Positions 7,825 through 21,249 are shown, counted from the first letter of the stretch. The stretch is 33,882 nt of DNA from Bacillota bacterium (GCA_017577945.1 PKQS01000016.1:1-33882), one strand, 5' to 3'. The notes: generated from the letters alone by a model not told the origin. Numbers and translations are program-made.

Positions 7825-8847
7825 CTAGGCGGCTTGCCCCGCGCGCGGGCGCGGCGCCGGCAGCGGCTCGTCTGCCCTTTGTCCGAGCGAAGCCAGGTAG
7901 TCGAACAGCACGTTGGCCACCGCGTCGGCCTGCTCCAGCGTCTGCACCAGCTGCTTGACGCGGGCGCTGCCGGGGAGGCCTTTCAAGTACCAGGCAATCT
8001 GCTTGCGCATCTCCCGCACGCCACGCCACTCGCCTTTGAAGTCCACCGCCATGCGCAGATGGCGCACGGCCATCTCGATCTTTTCCCGCGGCGTCGGCAT
8101 GGGCAGCAGCTCGCCCTTCTCCAGGTAGTGCACCACGCGCTTGAAAATCCACGGGTCGCCCAGGCAAGCGCGCCCGATCATGACCGCGTCGCATCCGGTC
8201 TCTTCCAGCATGCGCGCCGCGTCCTGGGGCGTCGCCACGTCGCCGTTGCCGATCACGGGAATGCCCACAACCTGCTTGACCTTCCGGATGATGTCCCAGT
8301 CAGCGCGGCCGGAGTAGAAGTCTTCGCGCGTCCGCCCGTGGACGGTAATCGCGGCCACGCCGGCTTTCTCCAGCTCCACGGCGACCTCGGGAGCGGTGAC
8401 GTGGTTTTCGTCCCAGCCTTTGCGGATTTTGACCGTCACGGGCAGCCGCACCGCCTCGACGACGCAGCGCACCAGGCGGCCCGCCCGCTTCGGATCCAGC
8501 ATCAGCGCGCAGCCTTCGTCGTTGCGGGTAATTTTCGGCACCGGGCAGCCCATGTTGATGTCCAGCAAGTCCGGCCCGCGCCGCTCCACGTGCAGCGCGG
8601 CCTGAACCATCGTCTCCGCCTCGCCGCCGAAAATCTGCAAGCCCACCGGCCGCTCCGCCTCGGCGATCTCCAGCAGCTCCAGCGTCCGCTGGCTGCCGTA
8701 GCAAATGCCTTTGGCCGACACCAGCTCGGAATAGACCAGCGCGGCGCCTTGCTCGCGGGCGATGAGCCGGTACGGCAGATCGGTCACGCCCGCCATCGGC
8801 GCCATGACGACCGGGTGTTCCAGTTGGATCGGGCCAATGCGCGCCAT
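7825..8847 (-). CDS. dusB: tRNA-dihydrouridine synthase (DusB-like)
   Basis: The 340-residue flavoenzyme reduces specific uridines in the D-loop of tRNA. The TIM-barrel half begins with VVMAPMAGVTDLPYR (about residues 13-27). The catalytic cysteine lies in DINMGCPVPKITRN (about 95-108). FMN-contacting segments are VKIRKGWD, TVHGRT and GNGDV. The helical tRNA-binding domain follows after GDPWIF. The ATG at 8845-8847 is preceded by GGGAGGC. It lies between rpmE and the regulator-like gene on the same strand. The choice of DusB among the three Dus subtypes is from overall resemblance only. Confidence 0.95.
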   Translation of the reverse strand: MARIGPIQLEHPVVMAPMAGVTDLPYRLIAREQGAALVYSELVSAKGICYGSQRTLELLEIAEAERPVGLQIFGGEAETMVQAALHVERRGPDLLDINMGCPVPKITRNDEGCALMLDPKRAGRLVRCVVEAVRLPVTVKIRKGWDENHVTAPEVAVELEKAGVAAITVHGRTREDFYSGRADWDIIRKVKQVVGIPVIGNGDVATPQDAARMLEETGCDAVMIGRACLGDPWIFKRVVHYLEKGELLPMPTPREKIEMAVRHLRMAVDFKGEWRGVREMRKQIAWYLKGLPGSARVKQLVQTLEQADAVANVLFDYLASLGQRADEPLPAPRPRAGQAA

Positions 8848-8911
8848 GCCGCAGACGCCTCCCTCGCAGCGACGCCTCGCCGGCGCAGGGACGGCGCGGG
8901 AGCGCCCGCGC

Positions 8912-9124
8912 TTACTCCTTCTCGCTCAGGCCGTACTTCTGCCGGAACTGCTCCGCCCGGCCGGTGCTGGTCACCACGCGCTGGCGCACGCCGGTGTAGA
9001 ACGGATGGCAGTTCGAGCACACTTCGACTCGCATGTTGCGCGCGGTGGAACCCACCTCGAACGTCGCTCCGCAGGCGCACGTAATCGTGGTGCGGTAGTA
9101 TTCGGGATGAATCCCCTTCTTCAT
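8912..9124 (-). CDS. rpmE: 50S ribosomal protein L31, zinc-binding type
   Basis: The 70-residue protein begins [12 protein letters not shown] and matches L31 in length. Four cysteines, C16, C18, C36 and C39, form the zinc site, so this is the zinc-containing (C+) form and not the zinc-free paralogue expressed in zinc starvation. GGAGAGG precedes the ATG. After the stop, GCGCGGG and CCCGCGC (8894-8900 and 8905-8911) form a tight hairpin without a T-run. The gene heads a group that continues with dus. Confidence 0.97.
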   Translation of the reverse strand: MKKGIHPEYYRTTITCACGATFEVGSTARNMRVEVCSNCHPFYTGVRQRVVTSTGRAEQFRQKYGLSEKE

Positions 9125-9184
9125 CCTGGTTCACCTCTCCGTCGCGAATCGGACGGCCCCTCGTCCGGGGCCAATATCCAAGCA

Positions 9185-9215
9185 ATTATACCACACCGTC
9201 CCGGCGGGAAGACAA
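9185..9215 (-). promoter_or_regulatory. Sigma-A promoter for rpmE-dus
   Basis: On the minus strand there is a perfect TATAAT (9185-9190) with an extended TG one base upstream. A TTGTCT (9210-9215) lies 19 bases from it, longer than ideal. The extended -10 probably compensates. Confidence 0.6.
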
Positions 9216-9242
9216 CTCGCCGATCGCCGGCCCCGTCGCCTA

Positions 9243-9251
9243 TGCTAAAAT
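9243..9251 (+). promoter_or_regulatory. Extended -10 promoter for the peptide transporter genes
   Basis: TGCTAAAAT gives an extended -10 (TAAAAT at 9246-9251) about 50 bases before the binding-protein start. No convincing -35 is seen. Confidence 0.4.
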
Positions 9252-9301
9252 ATTGGCGATTACGACATAAATCGTCCACGCCACGTCGAGGGGGATGCTC
9301 C

Positions 9302-10807
9302 GTGCGCGCAAGAGCGTTCCGTTGGCTGTCGGCGCTGCTGTTCGTCCTGCTGCCGGCTTCGGTAGTCTTCGCGCAGCCGGCGCCCGTGCGCGGCGGACAC
9401 TTGGTCGTCGTGCAGTCCGCCGAGCCGCCCATCCTGGACCCGTCGGCTACCACCGCCACGGCCGCCACGGCCATCGTGCACCACAACGTGTTGGAAGGCC
9501 TGGTGAAGATTACGTCCTCCGGCGCCATCGTTCCGGCGCTGGCCGAGTCGTGGACCATATCTCCCGACGCGATGGAATACGTCTTCCACCTGCGGCGCGG
9601 CGTGCTGTTCCACGACGGCCGGCCTTTCACGGCGGCGGACGTGGTGGCCAAGTTCCGGCGCGCCATGGACCCGGCGTCGGGCCATACGAACCAGCAGTAC
9701 TATTCCTCCATCGCGGAAGTGGAAGCGCTGGACGATTATACCGTGGTATTCCGGATGCGGACGCCGGACGCCGAATTTCTGTATAATTTGGCCCGGCCCG
9801 ATTCGGTCATCGTCCCGGCCGGGTCGTACGCCGAGCAAGCCACGAGGCCCGTCGGCACCGGCCCGTTCCGCTTCGTGGAGTGGGTCCCGGGCAGCCACGT
9901 GCGCCTGGAGCGTTTCGAGCAGTACTGGAATCCGGAGCTTCCTTACCTGGACGGCGTGACGTTCCGCTTTATCGCGGATCCGAGCGCGCAGGTGGCGGCG
10001 CTGCTGGCCGGCAGCGTCGACGCCATCGCGGGCGCGGCCACCGCCGAGCAAGCCATGCAGGTGGAGCGGCGGCCGGGCTTCAAGGTGATCCAGGGACCCA
10101 CCACCAGCACGGTGGTGCTGGCCATGAACAACTCGCGCGCCCCGCTGAACGACGTGCGAGTGCGGCGAGCCATCAGCCACGCCATCAACCGCGAGGAGGT
10201 CATCCTGGGGGCCGAGTTCGGCTTCGGCGTGCCTATCGGCTCGCACATGTCGCCGGCCGATCCGTACTACGTCGATCTGACCGGCGTCTATCCCTACGAC
10301 CCGTCCAAAGCGCGGGCGCTTCTCCAGGAGGCGGGCTACGGCGACGGCCTGCGGCTCACCCTCAGCTTGCCCAACCAGTATCCGTACGCGGTGCGGGCCG
10401 GCGAGATCGTCGCGGACCAGCTGCGGCGCGTCGGCATCCAGGTGGACATCGAGCTTGTGGAGTGGGCGACGTGGCTGTCCCGCATCTTCGGTGAAGCGGA
10501 CTACGACTTGACCGTCATCGGCCACGCGGAGCCGATGGACATCAGCATTTACGGCAACCCGAACTACTACTTCCGCTACGACAGCCCCGTGGTGCGGGAG
10601 CTGCTGGCGGCGGCCCGGCAGACCAGCGATGAAGGCGAGCGGGCGCAGATCTACCGGCGGCTGCAGGAAAAGCTGGCGGAAGACGCGGTGAACGCGTGGC
10701 TGTATGCCCGGCCGTACTTCGTGCTGAGCCGCGCGGACGTTTACGGCTGGTGGGAGGCGCTGCCCATGGTCATCACCGACGTCACCGCGGTGTACATCGC
10801 CCGCTGA
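9302..10807 (+). CDS. ABC transporter substrate-binding protein, family 5 (peptide/nickel type)
   Basis: The 501-residue exported protein binds the substrate of a peptide, oligopeptide or nickel-type importer. A signal peptide is visible at residues 1-24 (basic start, LSALLFVLLPASVVFA, then AQPAP). No lipobox cysteine is seen, which is unusual for a Gram-positive binding protein, which normally needs a lipid anchor. Family 5 features include WTISPDAMEYVFHLRRGVLF near residues 83-102, GTGPFRFVEWVPGSH near 185-200 and NNSRAPLNDVRVRRAISHAI near 276-296. The GTG at 9302-9304 follows a GAGGGGGAT site and is the only start that gives a clean signal peptide. Two permease genes follow closely. The substrate cannot be told from sequence. 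Confidence 0.92.
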   Translation: MRARAFRWLSALLFVLLPASVVFAQPAPVRGGHLVVVQSAEPPILDPSATTATAATAIVHHNVLEGLVKITSSGAIVPALAESWTISPDAMEYVFHLRRGVLFHDGRPFTAADVVAKFRRAMDPASGHTNQQYYSSIAEVEALDDYTVVFRMRTPDAEFLYNLARPDSVIVPAGSYAEQATRPVGTGPFRFVEWVPGSHVRLERFEQYWNPELPYLDGVTFRFIADPSAQVAALLAGSVDAIAGAATAEQAMQVERRPGFKVIQGPTTSTVVLAMNNSRAPLNDVRVRRAISHAINREEVILGAEFGFGVPIGSHMSPADPYYVDLTGVYPYDPSKARALLQEAGYGDGLRLTLSLPNQYPYAVRAGEIVADQLRRVGIQVDIELVEWATWLSRIFGEADYDLTVIGHAEPMDISIYGNPNYYFRYDSPVVRELLAAARQTSDEGERAQIYRRLQEKLAEDAVNAWLYARPYFVLSRADVYGWWEALPMVITDVTAVYIAR

Positions 10808-10814
10808 GCCATCG

Positions 10815-11756
10815 ATGCAGGCGTATCTCGTGCGGCGCGCCGCGACGTTCCTGGTTACGATCTGGCTCGCGGCGTCGCTGACGTTTTTCACCTTGCTGGT
10901 GTTGCCCGGCAATCCGGCTCGCATCGTGCTGGGCACCGACGCCAACCCGGCGGCGCTGGCCGCTTTGGAGAAACAGCTGGGCCTGGACCTGCCGCCGCTG
11001 GCTCGCTACGGCCGCTGGCTGGCCGGCCTGGTTTCTTTTGACTTGGGCTCTTCGCTCGTGTACCGAGTGCCCGTGGCCGAGCTCATCGGCCAGCGGCTGC
11101 AGGTGACGTTGCCGCTGGCCGCGCTGGCGCTGCTGTGGGCGGCGGCCATCGGCTTGCCCGCCGGCTTGTATGCGGCGTACCGCCGGGGCAGCGCGGCTGA
11201 CGCGCTGGTCTCGGCGCTGGCGCAGCTGGGCGCGGCGACGCCGTCATTTTGGCTCGGCATCTTCCTGATTCTCGTCTTCGCCGTGCAGCTCAACTGGCTG
11301 CCGTCGGGCGGCTTTCCGGGCTGGTCCGACGCGGGGGCGGCGCTGCGCGCGCTGCTCTTGCCCGCGCTCGCGCTGGGCACGGCGCGCGCCGCGGCCTTGA
11401 CCCGCATCGTGCGGGCGGCCGCGGTGGAAGTGCTGGAGCAGGATTTCATCCGCACGGCGCGGGCGAAGGGCTTGCCGGAAGCCGTCGTCGTGCGGCGGCA
11501 CGTGCTGCGCAACGCGCTGGTCACCGTCAGCACCGTGCTTGTGGTGGAGCTGGGCCAGCTGCTGGCGGGAGCGGTCATCATCGAGCAGGTGTTCGCGCTG
11601 CCCGGCCTCGGCAGCCTGGCGCTGGCAGCTGTGCAAAACCGCGACCTGCCCCTGACGCAAGGGGTAGTGCTGGTCATCGCCGGCGCGGTGGTGCTGCTCA
11701 GCTTCGTCACCGACGTGTTGTACGCCTATCTTGATCCGAGGATCCGGTACGAATGA
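10815..11756 (+). CDS. ABC transporter permease, DppB/OppB type
   Basis: The 313-residue inner-membrane permease has six predicted transmembrane segments and the DppB-type N-terminal MQAYLVRRAATFLVTIWL. The cytoplasmic coupling loop is visible as EVLEQDFIRTARAKGLPEAVVVRRHVLRNAL (about residues 207-237), with the conserved ARAKG that contacts the ATPase. It starts seven bases after the binding protein stop and overlaps the next permease by four bases (ATGA), so all three are one operon. Confidence 0.93.
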   Translation: MQAYLVRRAATFLVTIWLAASLTFFTLLVLPGNPARIVLGTDANPAALAALEKQLGLDLPPLARYGRWLAGLVSFDLGSSLVYRVPVAELIGQRLQVTLPLAALALLWAAAIGLPAGLYAAYRRGSAADALVSALAQLGAATPSFWLGIFLILVFAVQLNWLPSGGFPGWSDAGAALRALLLPALALGTARAAALTRIVRAAAVEVLEQDFIRTARAKGLPEAVVVRRHVLRNALVTVSTVLVVELGQLLAGAVIIEQVFALPGLGSLALAAVQNRDLPLTQGVVLVIAGAVVLLSFVTDVLYAYLDPRIRYE

Positions 11757-12610
11757 GCAATGCGGCGGAAACGGCTCCCCGGGCCGTTCGGCTCCGGCGG
11801 GCCCGGGCGTGGAACTTGTACGTGGGCGCCGCCTTGGTGAGCCTAGTGCTCGCCATGGCGGTGATCAGCTTCGTATGGGTGCCCCATGACCCGACGGAAG
11901 TGCAGGTACTGCGGCGTTTCCAAGGTCCCAATGCCGTCCACTGGCTGGGCACGGACCACTTGGGGCGCGACGTGTTCAGCCGCCTGCTGGTCGGCTCGCG
12001 CACGGTGGTGCTCGTCGGCGTCGTAGCGGTCAGTGTAGGTGTGGTGGCCGGCAGCCTCGTCGGCAGCCTGGCGGCCCTCGCGAGAGGCTGGATCGACGAG
12101 GCGCTGATGCGGCTCATGGACGCGGTCGCGGCTTACCCGCCCGTGCTGGCGGCGCTGCTGCTGGCGGCGGTCCTCGGCCCGGGGGCCGTGACCGGCACGC
12201 TGGCCATCGGCATCGCCTCGGTGCCGGTCTTCGCCCGCATCGTCCGGGCCCACGTTCTGACGCTGCGGGAACAAGGCTTCATCGAAGCCGCTCGCGCCCT
12301 GGGCGCGAGCGGCTGGCACATTTTGACGCGGCACATCCTGCCCAACACCGCCGGACTCGTGCTCGTCCAAGCCACCGTAGCCTTCGGCCAAGCGGTGCTG
12401 GCCGAAGCCGCCCTCAGCTACCTGGGCCTGGGCACCCAGCCCCCCACGCCCAGCTGGGGCCGCATGCTGCGCGACGCGCAAGACTTTCTCTTCTTCTCCG
12501 CCTATCCCGCGTTCTTTCCGGGCCTCGCCGTCGCTTTGGCGGTGCTGGGCTTCAACTTGCTGGGCGACGGCCTGCGCGATCGATTGGACCCCCGTCTCCG
12601 GGGGTCCTAA
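11753..12610 (+). CDS. ABC transporter permease, DppC/OppC type
   Basis: The 285-residue permease has the DppC-type N-terminal domain with HWLGTDHLGRDVFSRLLVGSR (about residues 63-83) and the coupling loop GFIEAARALGASGWHILTRHILPN (about 176-199). It pairs with the preceding permease to form the translocation channel. It is the last gene of the operon. No ATP-binding subunits (DppD/DppF type) follow; the next gene is on the opposite strand. The ATPases must be encoded elsewhere or shared with another transporter. Confidence 0.93.
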   Translation: MSNAAETAPRAVRLRRARAWNLYVGAALVSLVLAMAVISFVWVPHDPTEVQVLRRFQGPNAVHWLGTDHLGRDVFSRLLVGSRTVVLVGVVAVSVGVVAGSLVGSLAALARGWIDEALMRLMDAVAAYPPVLAALLLAAVLGPGAVTGTLAIGIASVPVFARIVRAHVLTLREQGFIEAARALGASGWHILTRHILPNTAGLVLVQATVAFGQAVLAEAALSYLGLGTQPPTPSWGRMLRDAQDFLFFSAYPAFFPGLAVALAVLGFNLLGDGLRDRLDPRLRGS

Positions 12611-12675
12611 CGGAGCTCCAAACTGTCCTCTTGCGACCCGTGCGGTTGCGCTCCGTACGGCCGTGCGGCGCCTGC

Positions 12676-12703
12676 CGCCCGCGGCACCGAAGCGCGGGCG
12701 TTT
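12676..12703 (+). terminator. Probable terminator of the transporter operon
   Basis: CGCCCGCG (12676-12683) and CGCGGGCG (12693-12700) form an 8-bp stem with a 9-base loop, followed by TTTCCGTT. It lies between the converging transporter operon and peptidase gene. A second hairpin, GGACCCCC with GGGGGTCC, overlaps the permease stop near 12587-12608 but has no T-run. Confidence 0.4.
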
Positions 12704-12738
12704 CCGTTCCGAAGTGCAACCGCTGCAAGACCGAAGCG

Positions 12739-13782
12739 CTACCGCTTTAGATACTGCAACGGGTTGACGGCCGTGCCGCGGTAGCGTATCTCGAAGTGCA
12801 GGTGCGGCCCCGTGGAGTTGCCGGTGTTGCCGCTGTAGGCGATGAGCTGTCCCCGCTTGACCCGCTGGCCCACCGACACCACCGGGCGGCTCAGGTGCGC
12901 GTAGCGCGTCTCCACCCCGTTGCCGTGGTCGATGATCACGAGGATACCGTAGGTGCCCATGGGCCCGGCGTAGGTGACGGTGCCCGCGGCCGCGGCGTAG
13001 ACTTGCGTGCCGATTGGTACGGCGATGTCAATGCCGTAGTGCATCCGGCCCCAGCGCTGCCCGAAGTTGGATGAGATGCGCGCGCCGCTGATGGTCGGCC
13101 ACTCGAAATTGCGCAGCAGCTGGCCCGACGAGGAAACGAGCGCTTCCCGCCGCAAGGCAGCCGCCGCAGCCTGGGCGCCCGGAATGATCAGCTGCTGATT
13201 GACCTGGATGCGCGACGGATCCGCGATGCCGTTGACCGCCGCGATCTCATCGATGGAGACGTTGTAGGTACGGGAGATATCCCACAAGCTTTCGCCGCGC
13301 CGGACCGTGTGAATCGCTCCGCGGATGGTCAGGATGGTGAGCTCTTGGCCGATCTGAAGGCGATCGATGTCCGGAATGTCGTTGTTGGCCACGATGGTGT
13401 CGACGTCGATGCCGTACTTCAGCGCGATTTCCCAAAGCGTTTCGCCGCGCTGAACGACGTGCTTGAGGATGAGCGGTCGCTGCTCTTCCTTTTCCGCAGC
13501 GTCCTCCACAGCTTCCTGGCCGCCCGCGTCCGCCGGGGCGGCCGCTGTCGCGCCGCCGGCCGCGGTTTCGGCCGCGGCGACCGCAGCTGCGTCGTCGGAA
13601 GAGGCGCTCGGTGCGTCCGCCGGTAGAGCCGGCTCCTCGTAGGCGGTCGCGCTGATGACTACCAGGTCGTCGTCGGGACCGCCGACGCCGGAGCGGTTCG
13701 CGGTGTCACTGCCCATTTGCGTAGCCATGGCTGCGATGCCTAGAAAAAAAAGAACGACCGCGACGAGTGATGAGGTCCGCAC
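12739..13782 (-). CDS. LysM-containing M23 family metallopeptidase
   Basis: The 347-residue protein is a membrane-anchored or secreted cell-wall hydrolase. An N-terminal hydrophobic segment (SLVAVVLFFLGIAAMA, about residues 4-19) acts as signal or anchor. A low-complexity Ala/Glu-rich linker follows. Two LysM peptidoglycan-binding repeats come next (HVVQRGETLWEIALKYG and HTVRRGESLWDISRTYN). The C-terminal M23 domain has the zinc ligands in MHYGIDIA and HLHFEIR, plus IDHGNGVETRYAHLS. The GTG at 13780-13782 was chosen because GGAGGA lies eight bases upstream; a longer frame exists but has no ribosome binding site. It lies 74 bases downstream of rho. Confidence 0.92.
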   Translation of the reverse strand: MRTSSLVAVVLFFLGIAAMATQMGSDTANRSGVGGPDDDLVVISATAYEEPALPADAPSASSDDAAAVAAAETAAGGATAAAPADAGGQEAVEDAAEKEEQRPLILKHVVQRGETLWEIALKYGIDVDTIVANNDIPDIDRLQIGQELTILTIRGAIHTVRRGESLWDISRTYNVSIDEIAAVNGIADPSRIQVNQQLIIPGAQAAAAALRREALVSSSGQLLRNFEWPTISGARISSNFGQRWGRMHYGIDIAVPIGTQVYAAAAGTVTYAGPMGTYGILVIIDHGNGVETRYAHLSRPVVSVGQRVKRGQLIAYSGNTGNSTGPHLHFEIRYRGTAVNPLQYLKR

Positions 13783-13856
13783 CTGCTTGTCCTCCTCCGA
13801 CCGAGACGCCGAACTCGTCAGGCGCACCCTTCGACGCCCCGGGCTTGGATCCCTGC

Positions 13857-15128
<1,272 letters not shown>

Positions 15129-15203
15129 GCCGAATTCCTCCTCGAACCGACCGAATCGCCGCTCGCTTTTCATGGAGTTGACGGGACGGAAGGGACGCGG
15201 GCA

Positions 15204-15233
15204 TATATACAGGGGTACCTCAGGGTATCTCAA
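15204..15233 (-). promoter_or_regulatory. Sigma-A promoter of rho
   Basis: On the minus strand there is a -35 TTGAGA (15228-15233), an 18-base spacer and a -10 TATATA (15204-15209) preceded by TG. The spacer contains two near-identical copies (GAGATACCC and GAGGTACCC), which could be a coincidence or a regulator site. Confidence 0.5.
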
Positions 15234-15335
15234 AATTCAACGAATTCGCGGATCAAGAGCGCGCAGGCGGCAAGTCCGCGGACTCTGTTTCGCTGCCGTG
15301 GAATAAATTCCTGCCGCCTGCTTCCAGTATGGGGG

Positions 15336-15362
15336 AAAATGAGGCGACATTATTCTCGCCTC
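15336..15362 (-). terminator. Probable terminator after the nuclease-family gene
   Basis: On the minus strand GAGGCGA and TCGCCTC (15356-15362 and 15341-15347, loop of 8) form a 7-bp stem followed by ATTTT. It begins at the stop codon of the bifunctional-nuclease-family gene and precedes the rho promoter. Confidence 0.5.
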
Positions 15363-15846
15363 AGCCGCGCAAGTTGCGTTCAAAGTCTTCCGGGCTGACG
15401 TTCTCCAGGAAGCGCCGGAACTGCTCCATTTCCTCGTCGTCCGGCTTCTTGGTGGCGATAACCGCCCGGGCGGCCACTTCCTCCGACACGTAGATCGGAG
15501 CGTCGACGCGCACCGCCAGCGCGATGGCGTCGCTGGGCCGCGCATCGATGTCGAGCACGCCCTTGTCCGTCTTCAGACGCACGCGGGCGTAGTACACTTC
15601 CTCCTTGAGGTCGCTGATGACGACGCGCTCCACCTTCACGCCCAGCTCATCGAGGATGTTCTTCAGCAAATCGTGCGTCATCGGACGCGCCGGTTTGTTG
15701 TTCTCCAGATGCGAAGCGATGGCTTGGGCCTCCGCGGGGCCGATAAGAATCGGAATAAAGCCCGACTCCTCCATGTCCGTGATGATGACGACGGGGATCA
15801 GCGTGTTCTGGTCAAGACCGACGACTTTGACCTTCATGCGGACCAT
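15361..15846 (-). CDS. Bifunctional nuclease (BFN/DUF151) family protein
   Basis: The 161-residue protein belongs to the DUF151 family. Its core includes IPVVIITDMEESGFIPILIGPAEAQAIA (about residues 17-44), VYYARVRL near 84 and DARPSDAIALAVRVDAPIYV (about 101-120). The DARPSDAIALA motif is the family hallmark. A plant member was reported to have RNase and DNase activity, but bacterial members are largely uncharacterised. The ATG at 15844-15846 follows GAGGGGTG. The gene has its own likely promoter and terminator, so it seems to be a single-gene unit between pyrG and rho. Confidence 0.88.
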   Translation of the reverse strand: MVRMKVKVVGLDQNTLIPVVIITDMEESGFIPILIGPAEAQAIASHLENNKPARPMTHDLLKNILDELGVKVERVVISDLKEEVYYARVRLKTDKGVLDIDARPSDAIALAVRVDAPIYVSEEVAARAVIATKKPDDEEMEQFRRFLENVSPEDFERNLRG

Positions 15847-15902
15847 CCGAGCTTCACCCCTCTCAGCGGAGTGGAAAAACGACCCCGCTCCTTCTTGGTG
15901 TT

Positions 15903-15911
15903 AGTATATCA
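15903..15911 (-). promoter_or_regulatory. Extended -10 promoter of the nuclease-family gene
   Basis: On the minus strand TGATATACT gives a -10 TATACT (15903-15908) with the extended TG. The -35 region is weak. It lies just after the pyrG stop. Confidence 0.5.
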
Positions 15912-15923
15912 GACGTCCGGCCG

Positions 15924-19428
<3,505 letters not shown>

Positions 19429-19432
<4 letters not shown>

Positions 19433-20328
19433 GACCGCCCACTCCTGAACTTGCCGCCGAAGCCGATGACGGCCTCGCGGACCAGCTTGGCCGCCAGCAC
19501 CGACGTGACGTCGGACGCGTCTTGCGGGGGACACACCTCCACGATATCCAGGCCTACTACGCGCAAAGGCCGCAGCGCGACCAGCGCCTGGAGCAGCTCC
19601 CCCGGACTGACGCCGCCCGGCTCGGGCGTGCCCGTCCCGGGCGCATAGCCCGGATCCACCACGTCGATGTCGATGGTAACATACACCGGCCGATCCCCGA
19701 CCGCCCGGACCGTCCGCTCGGCCAGCTCCACCAGTGAGCCGCCGGCGCTGCCCAGCGGCAGCGGGTGGAAGTTGGTGTGCTCCCGGCCGAAACGAAACTC
19801 GTCGGCCGTCCCGGAGCGGATGCCCAGCTGGTAGAGCCGCTCCGGCCCGATGACCTCGGCCACCCGCCGCATGACGGTCGCATGGGAAAGTTTCTCACCT
19901 AGGTAATCATCGCGTAAGTCGGCGTGCGCGTCAAACTGGATGACCACCACATCCGGCACGTGCCGCGCCACGCCGGTCACCGCGGCCAGCGTCAGCAAGT
20001 GCTCGCCGCCCAAGATGATGGGCAGCCGGCCGCGGCCCACGATGTCCGCTACCGCCTCCTCGATGGCCTCCAGCGAGGAACGGATGCGGCCCGGCGACAG
20101 GTCCACGTCGCCCGCGTCATAAAAAGGAACGTCAAGGAGCGATCCGTCCTGAATGGGGCTGTAGTCCTCGAGGCCGTCGCTGACGGCCCGGATGCGGGCC
20201 GGGCCGAACCGGGTGCCGGGCCGGAAGCTGGTCGTCACATCCAGCGGCGCGCCCAGCAGCACCACGGGCGCCTCGGGATCGCGGACGGACGCGAGAAACG
20301 GCTCGCGCGGCAAGAAGGCCGGTTTCAC
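19429..20328 (-). CDS. speB: Agmatinase / ureohydrolase family protein
   Basis: The 299-residue enzyme of the ureohydrolase superfamily most likely hydrolyses agmatine to putrescine and urea. The manganese site is visible: GGEH (about residues 106-109), FDAHADLRDDY (about 130-140) and DIDVVDPGYAPGTGTPEPGG (about 220-239). The GTG start overlaps the speE stop (GTGA) and follows GGGGGAT. Beside PdaD the agmatinase role fits. In some thermophiles a homologue instead removes urea from N1-aminopropylagmatine, making spermidine without free putrescine, and the order pdaD-speE-speB is compatible with either route. Confidence 0.92.
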
Positions 20329-21185
20329 AAGGCATCCCCCGCGCCGGACGCTGCAGCCGACTCCACCAGCTCACGCACGAACTGCGGCAGCTGGAACGCG
20401 CCGAAGTGCACTTCGCGGTTGTAGTACTTGGTCGGCAGCGGCTTGATGTCTTCAGGCTTCACCGCCAGCGGATCGTACTTGAGCGACCCCAGCGTGAAGC
20501 TCCACAAGCCGCTGGGGTACGTGGGAATGCTGGCCAGATACAGCCGCGTCACCGGAAACGACGCCCGGATGCCCGCCTGCGTGCGGCGGATGATGTCTTG
20601 GTTGAAGAACGGCGACTCCGTCTGCGCGACCATGATGCCGTCCGGGCGCAGCGCCTTGCGCACGTCCGCGTAAAACTCCGGCGAGAACAGCCCCACCGCC
20701 GCGCCGACCGGCTCCGTCGAGTCGATGAGCACCACGTCGTACTCGTTGTACGCCTCGCGGACGTGCTGCACGCCGTCGCCGATCTTGATCGTGACACGGG
20801 GATCCGACAGCGCCCCCGCGATGCTGGGCAAATATTCGCGGCACGCCTCCACGACGCGCCTGTCGATTTCGGCCAGCACCGCTTCCTCCACCGTCGGGTG
20901 CTTGAGCACTTCCCGGATGGTGCCGCCGTCGCCGCCGCCGATGACCAGCACTCGGCGCGGGTTCGGGTGCGTGTTGAGCGCCACGTGCGTGATCATCTCG
21001 TGGTAGACGAATTCGTCCTGCTCGGTGGTCTGCACCATCCCGTCGAGGACCAGCATGCGCCCGAACTGCTCGGTCTCGATGATGGCCATGTGCTGGTACC
21101 CGGTGTGCTCCTCGACGAGCGTGCGCGTCGTCTTGCACGTGATGCCGACGGATTTCGTCTGGTATTCGGTGTACCAAAGTTCCAC
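20325..21185 (-). CDS. speE: Spermidine synthase (polyamine aminopropyltransferase)
   Basis: The enzyme of about 286 residues transfers an aminopropyl group from decarboxylated S-adenosylmethionine to a diamine acceptor. Motifs are ELWYTEYQTKS at the N-terminus, YQHMAIIET, LDGMVQTTEQDEFVYHEM, the substrate-binding VIGGGDGGTIREVLKH, and VVLIDSTEPVG with the catalytic aspartate. The start is ambiguous. The GTG at 21183-21185 matches where Bacillus SpeE begins (ELWYTE) but has no adjacent ribosome binding site. An in-frame GTG at 21222-21224 overlaps the only strong Shine-Dalgarno sequence. The stop overlaps speB. No AdoMet decarboxylase gene is in the window. Confidence 0.93.
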   Translation of the reverse strand: MELWYTEYQTKSVGITCKTTRTLVEEHTGYQHMAIIETEQFGRMLVLDGMVQTTEQDEFVYHEMITHVALNTHPNPRRVLVIGGGDGGTIREVLKHPTVEEAVLAEIDRRVVEACREYLPSIAGALSDPRVTIKIGDGVQHVREAYNEYDVVLIDSTEPVGAAVGLFSPEFYADVRKALRPDGIMVAQTESPFFNQDIIRRTQAGIRASFPVTRLYLASIPTYPSGLWSFTLGSLKYDPLAVKPEDIKPLPTKYYNREVHFGAFQLPQFVRELVESAAASGAGDAL

Positions 21186-21219
21186 AAAAAGAGGCTCGCC
21201 TGTCCGTGCAAGCGAGCCT
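21186..21219 (-). promoter_or_regulatory. Hairpin with U-run between pdaD and the speE start
   Basis: On the minus strand AGGCTCGC and GCGAGCCT (21212-21219 and 21192-21199, 12-base loop) form a perfect 8-bp stem followed by CTTTTT and then GTG. It could act as an intrinsic terminator or attenuator that lowers speE relative to pdaD. If folded, it would also bring the Shine-Dalgarno at 21222-21230 within about eight bases of the GTG at 21185. Confidence 0.6.
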
Positions 21220-21249
21220 GTCACCTCCCCGGCGCTTGCCGTGTCGTGA

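Noticed and set aside
9260..10945. 561-codon open frame opposite the binding-protein gene
   Set aside because: The plus-strand product has a signal peptide and family 5 motifs; the reverse frame shows only low-complexity shadow composition.
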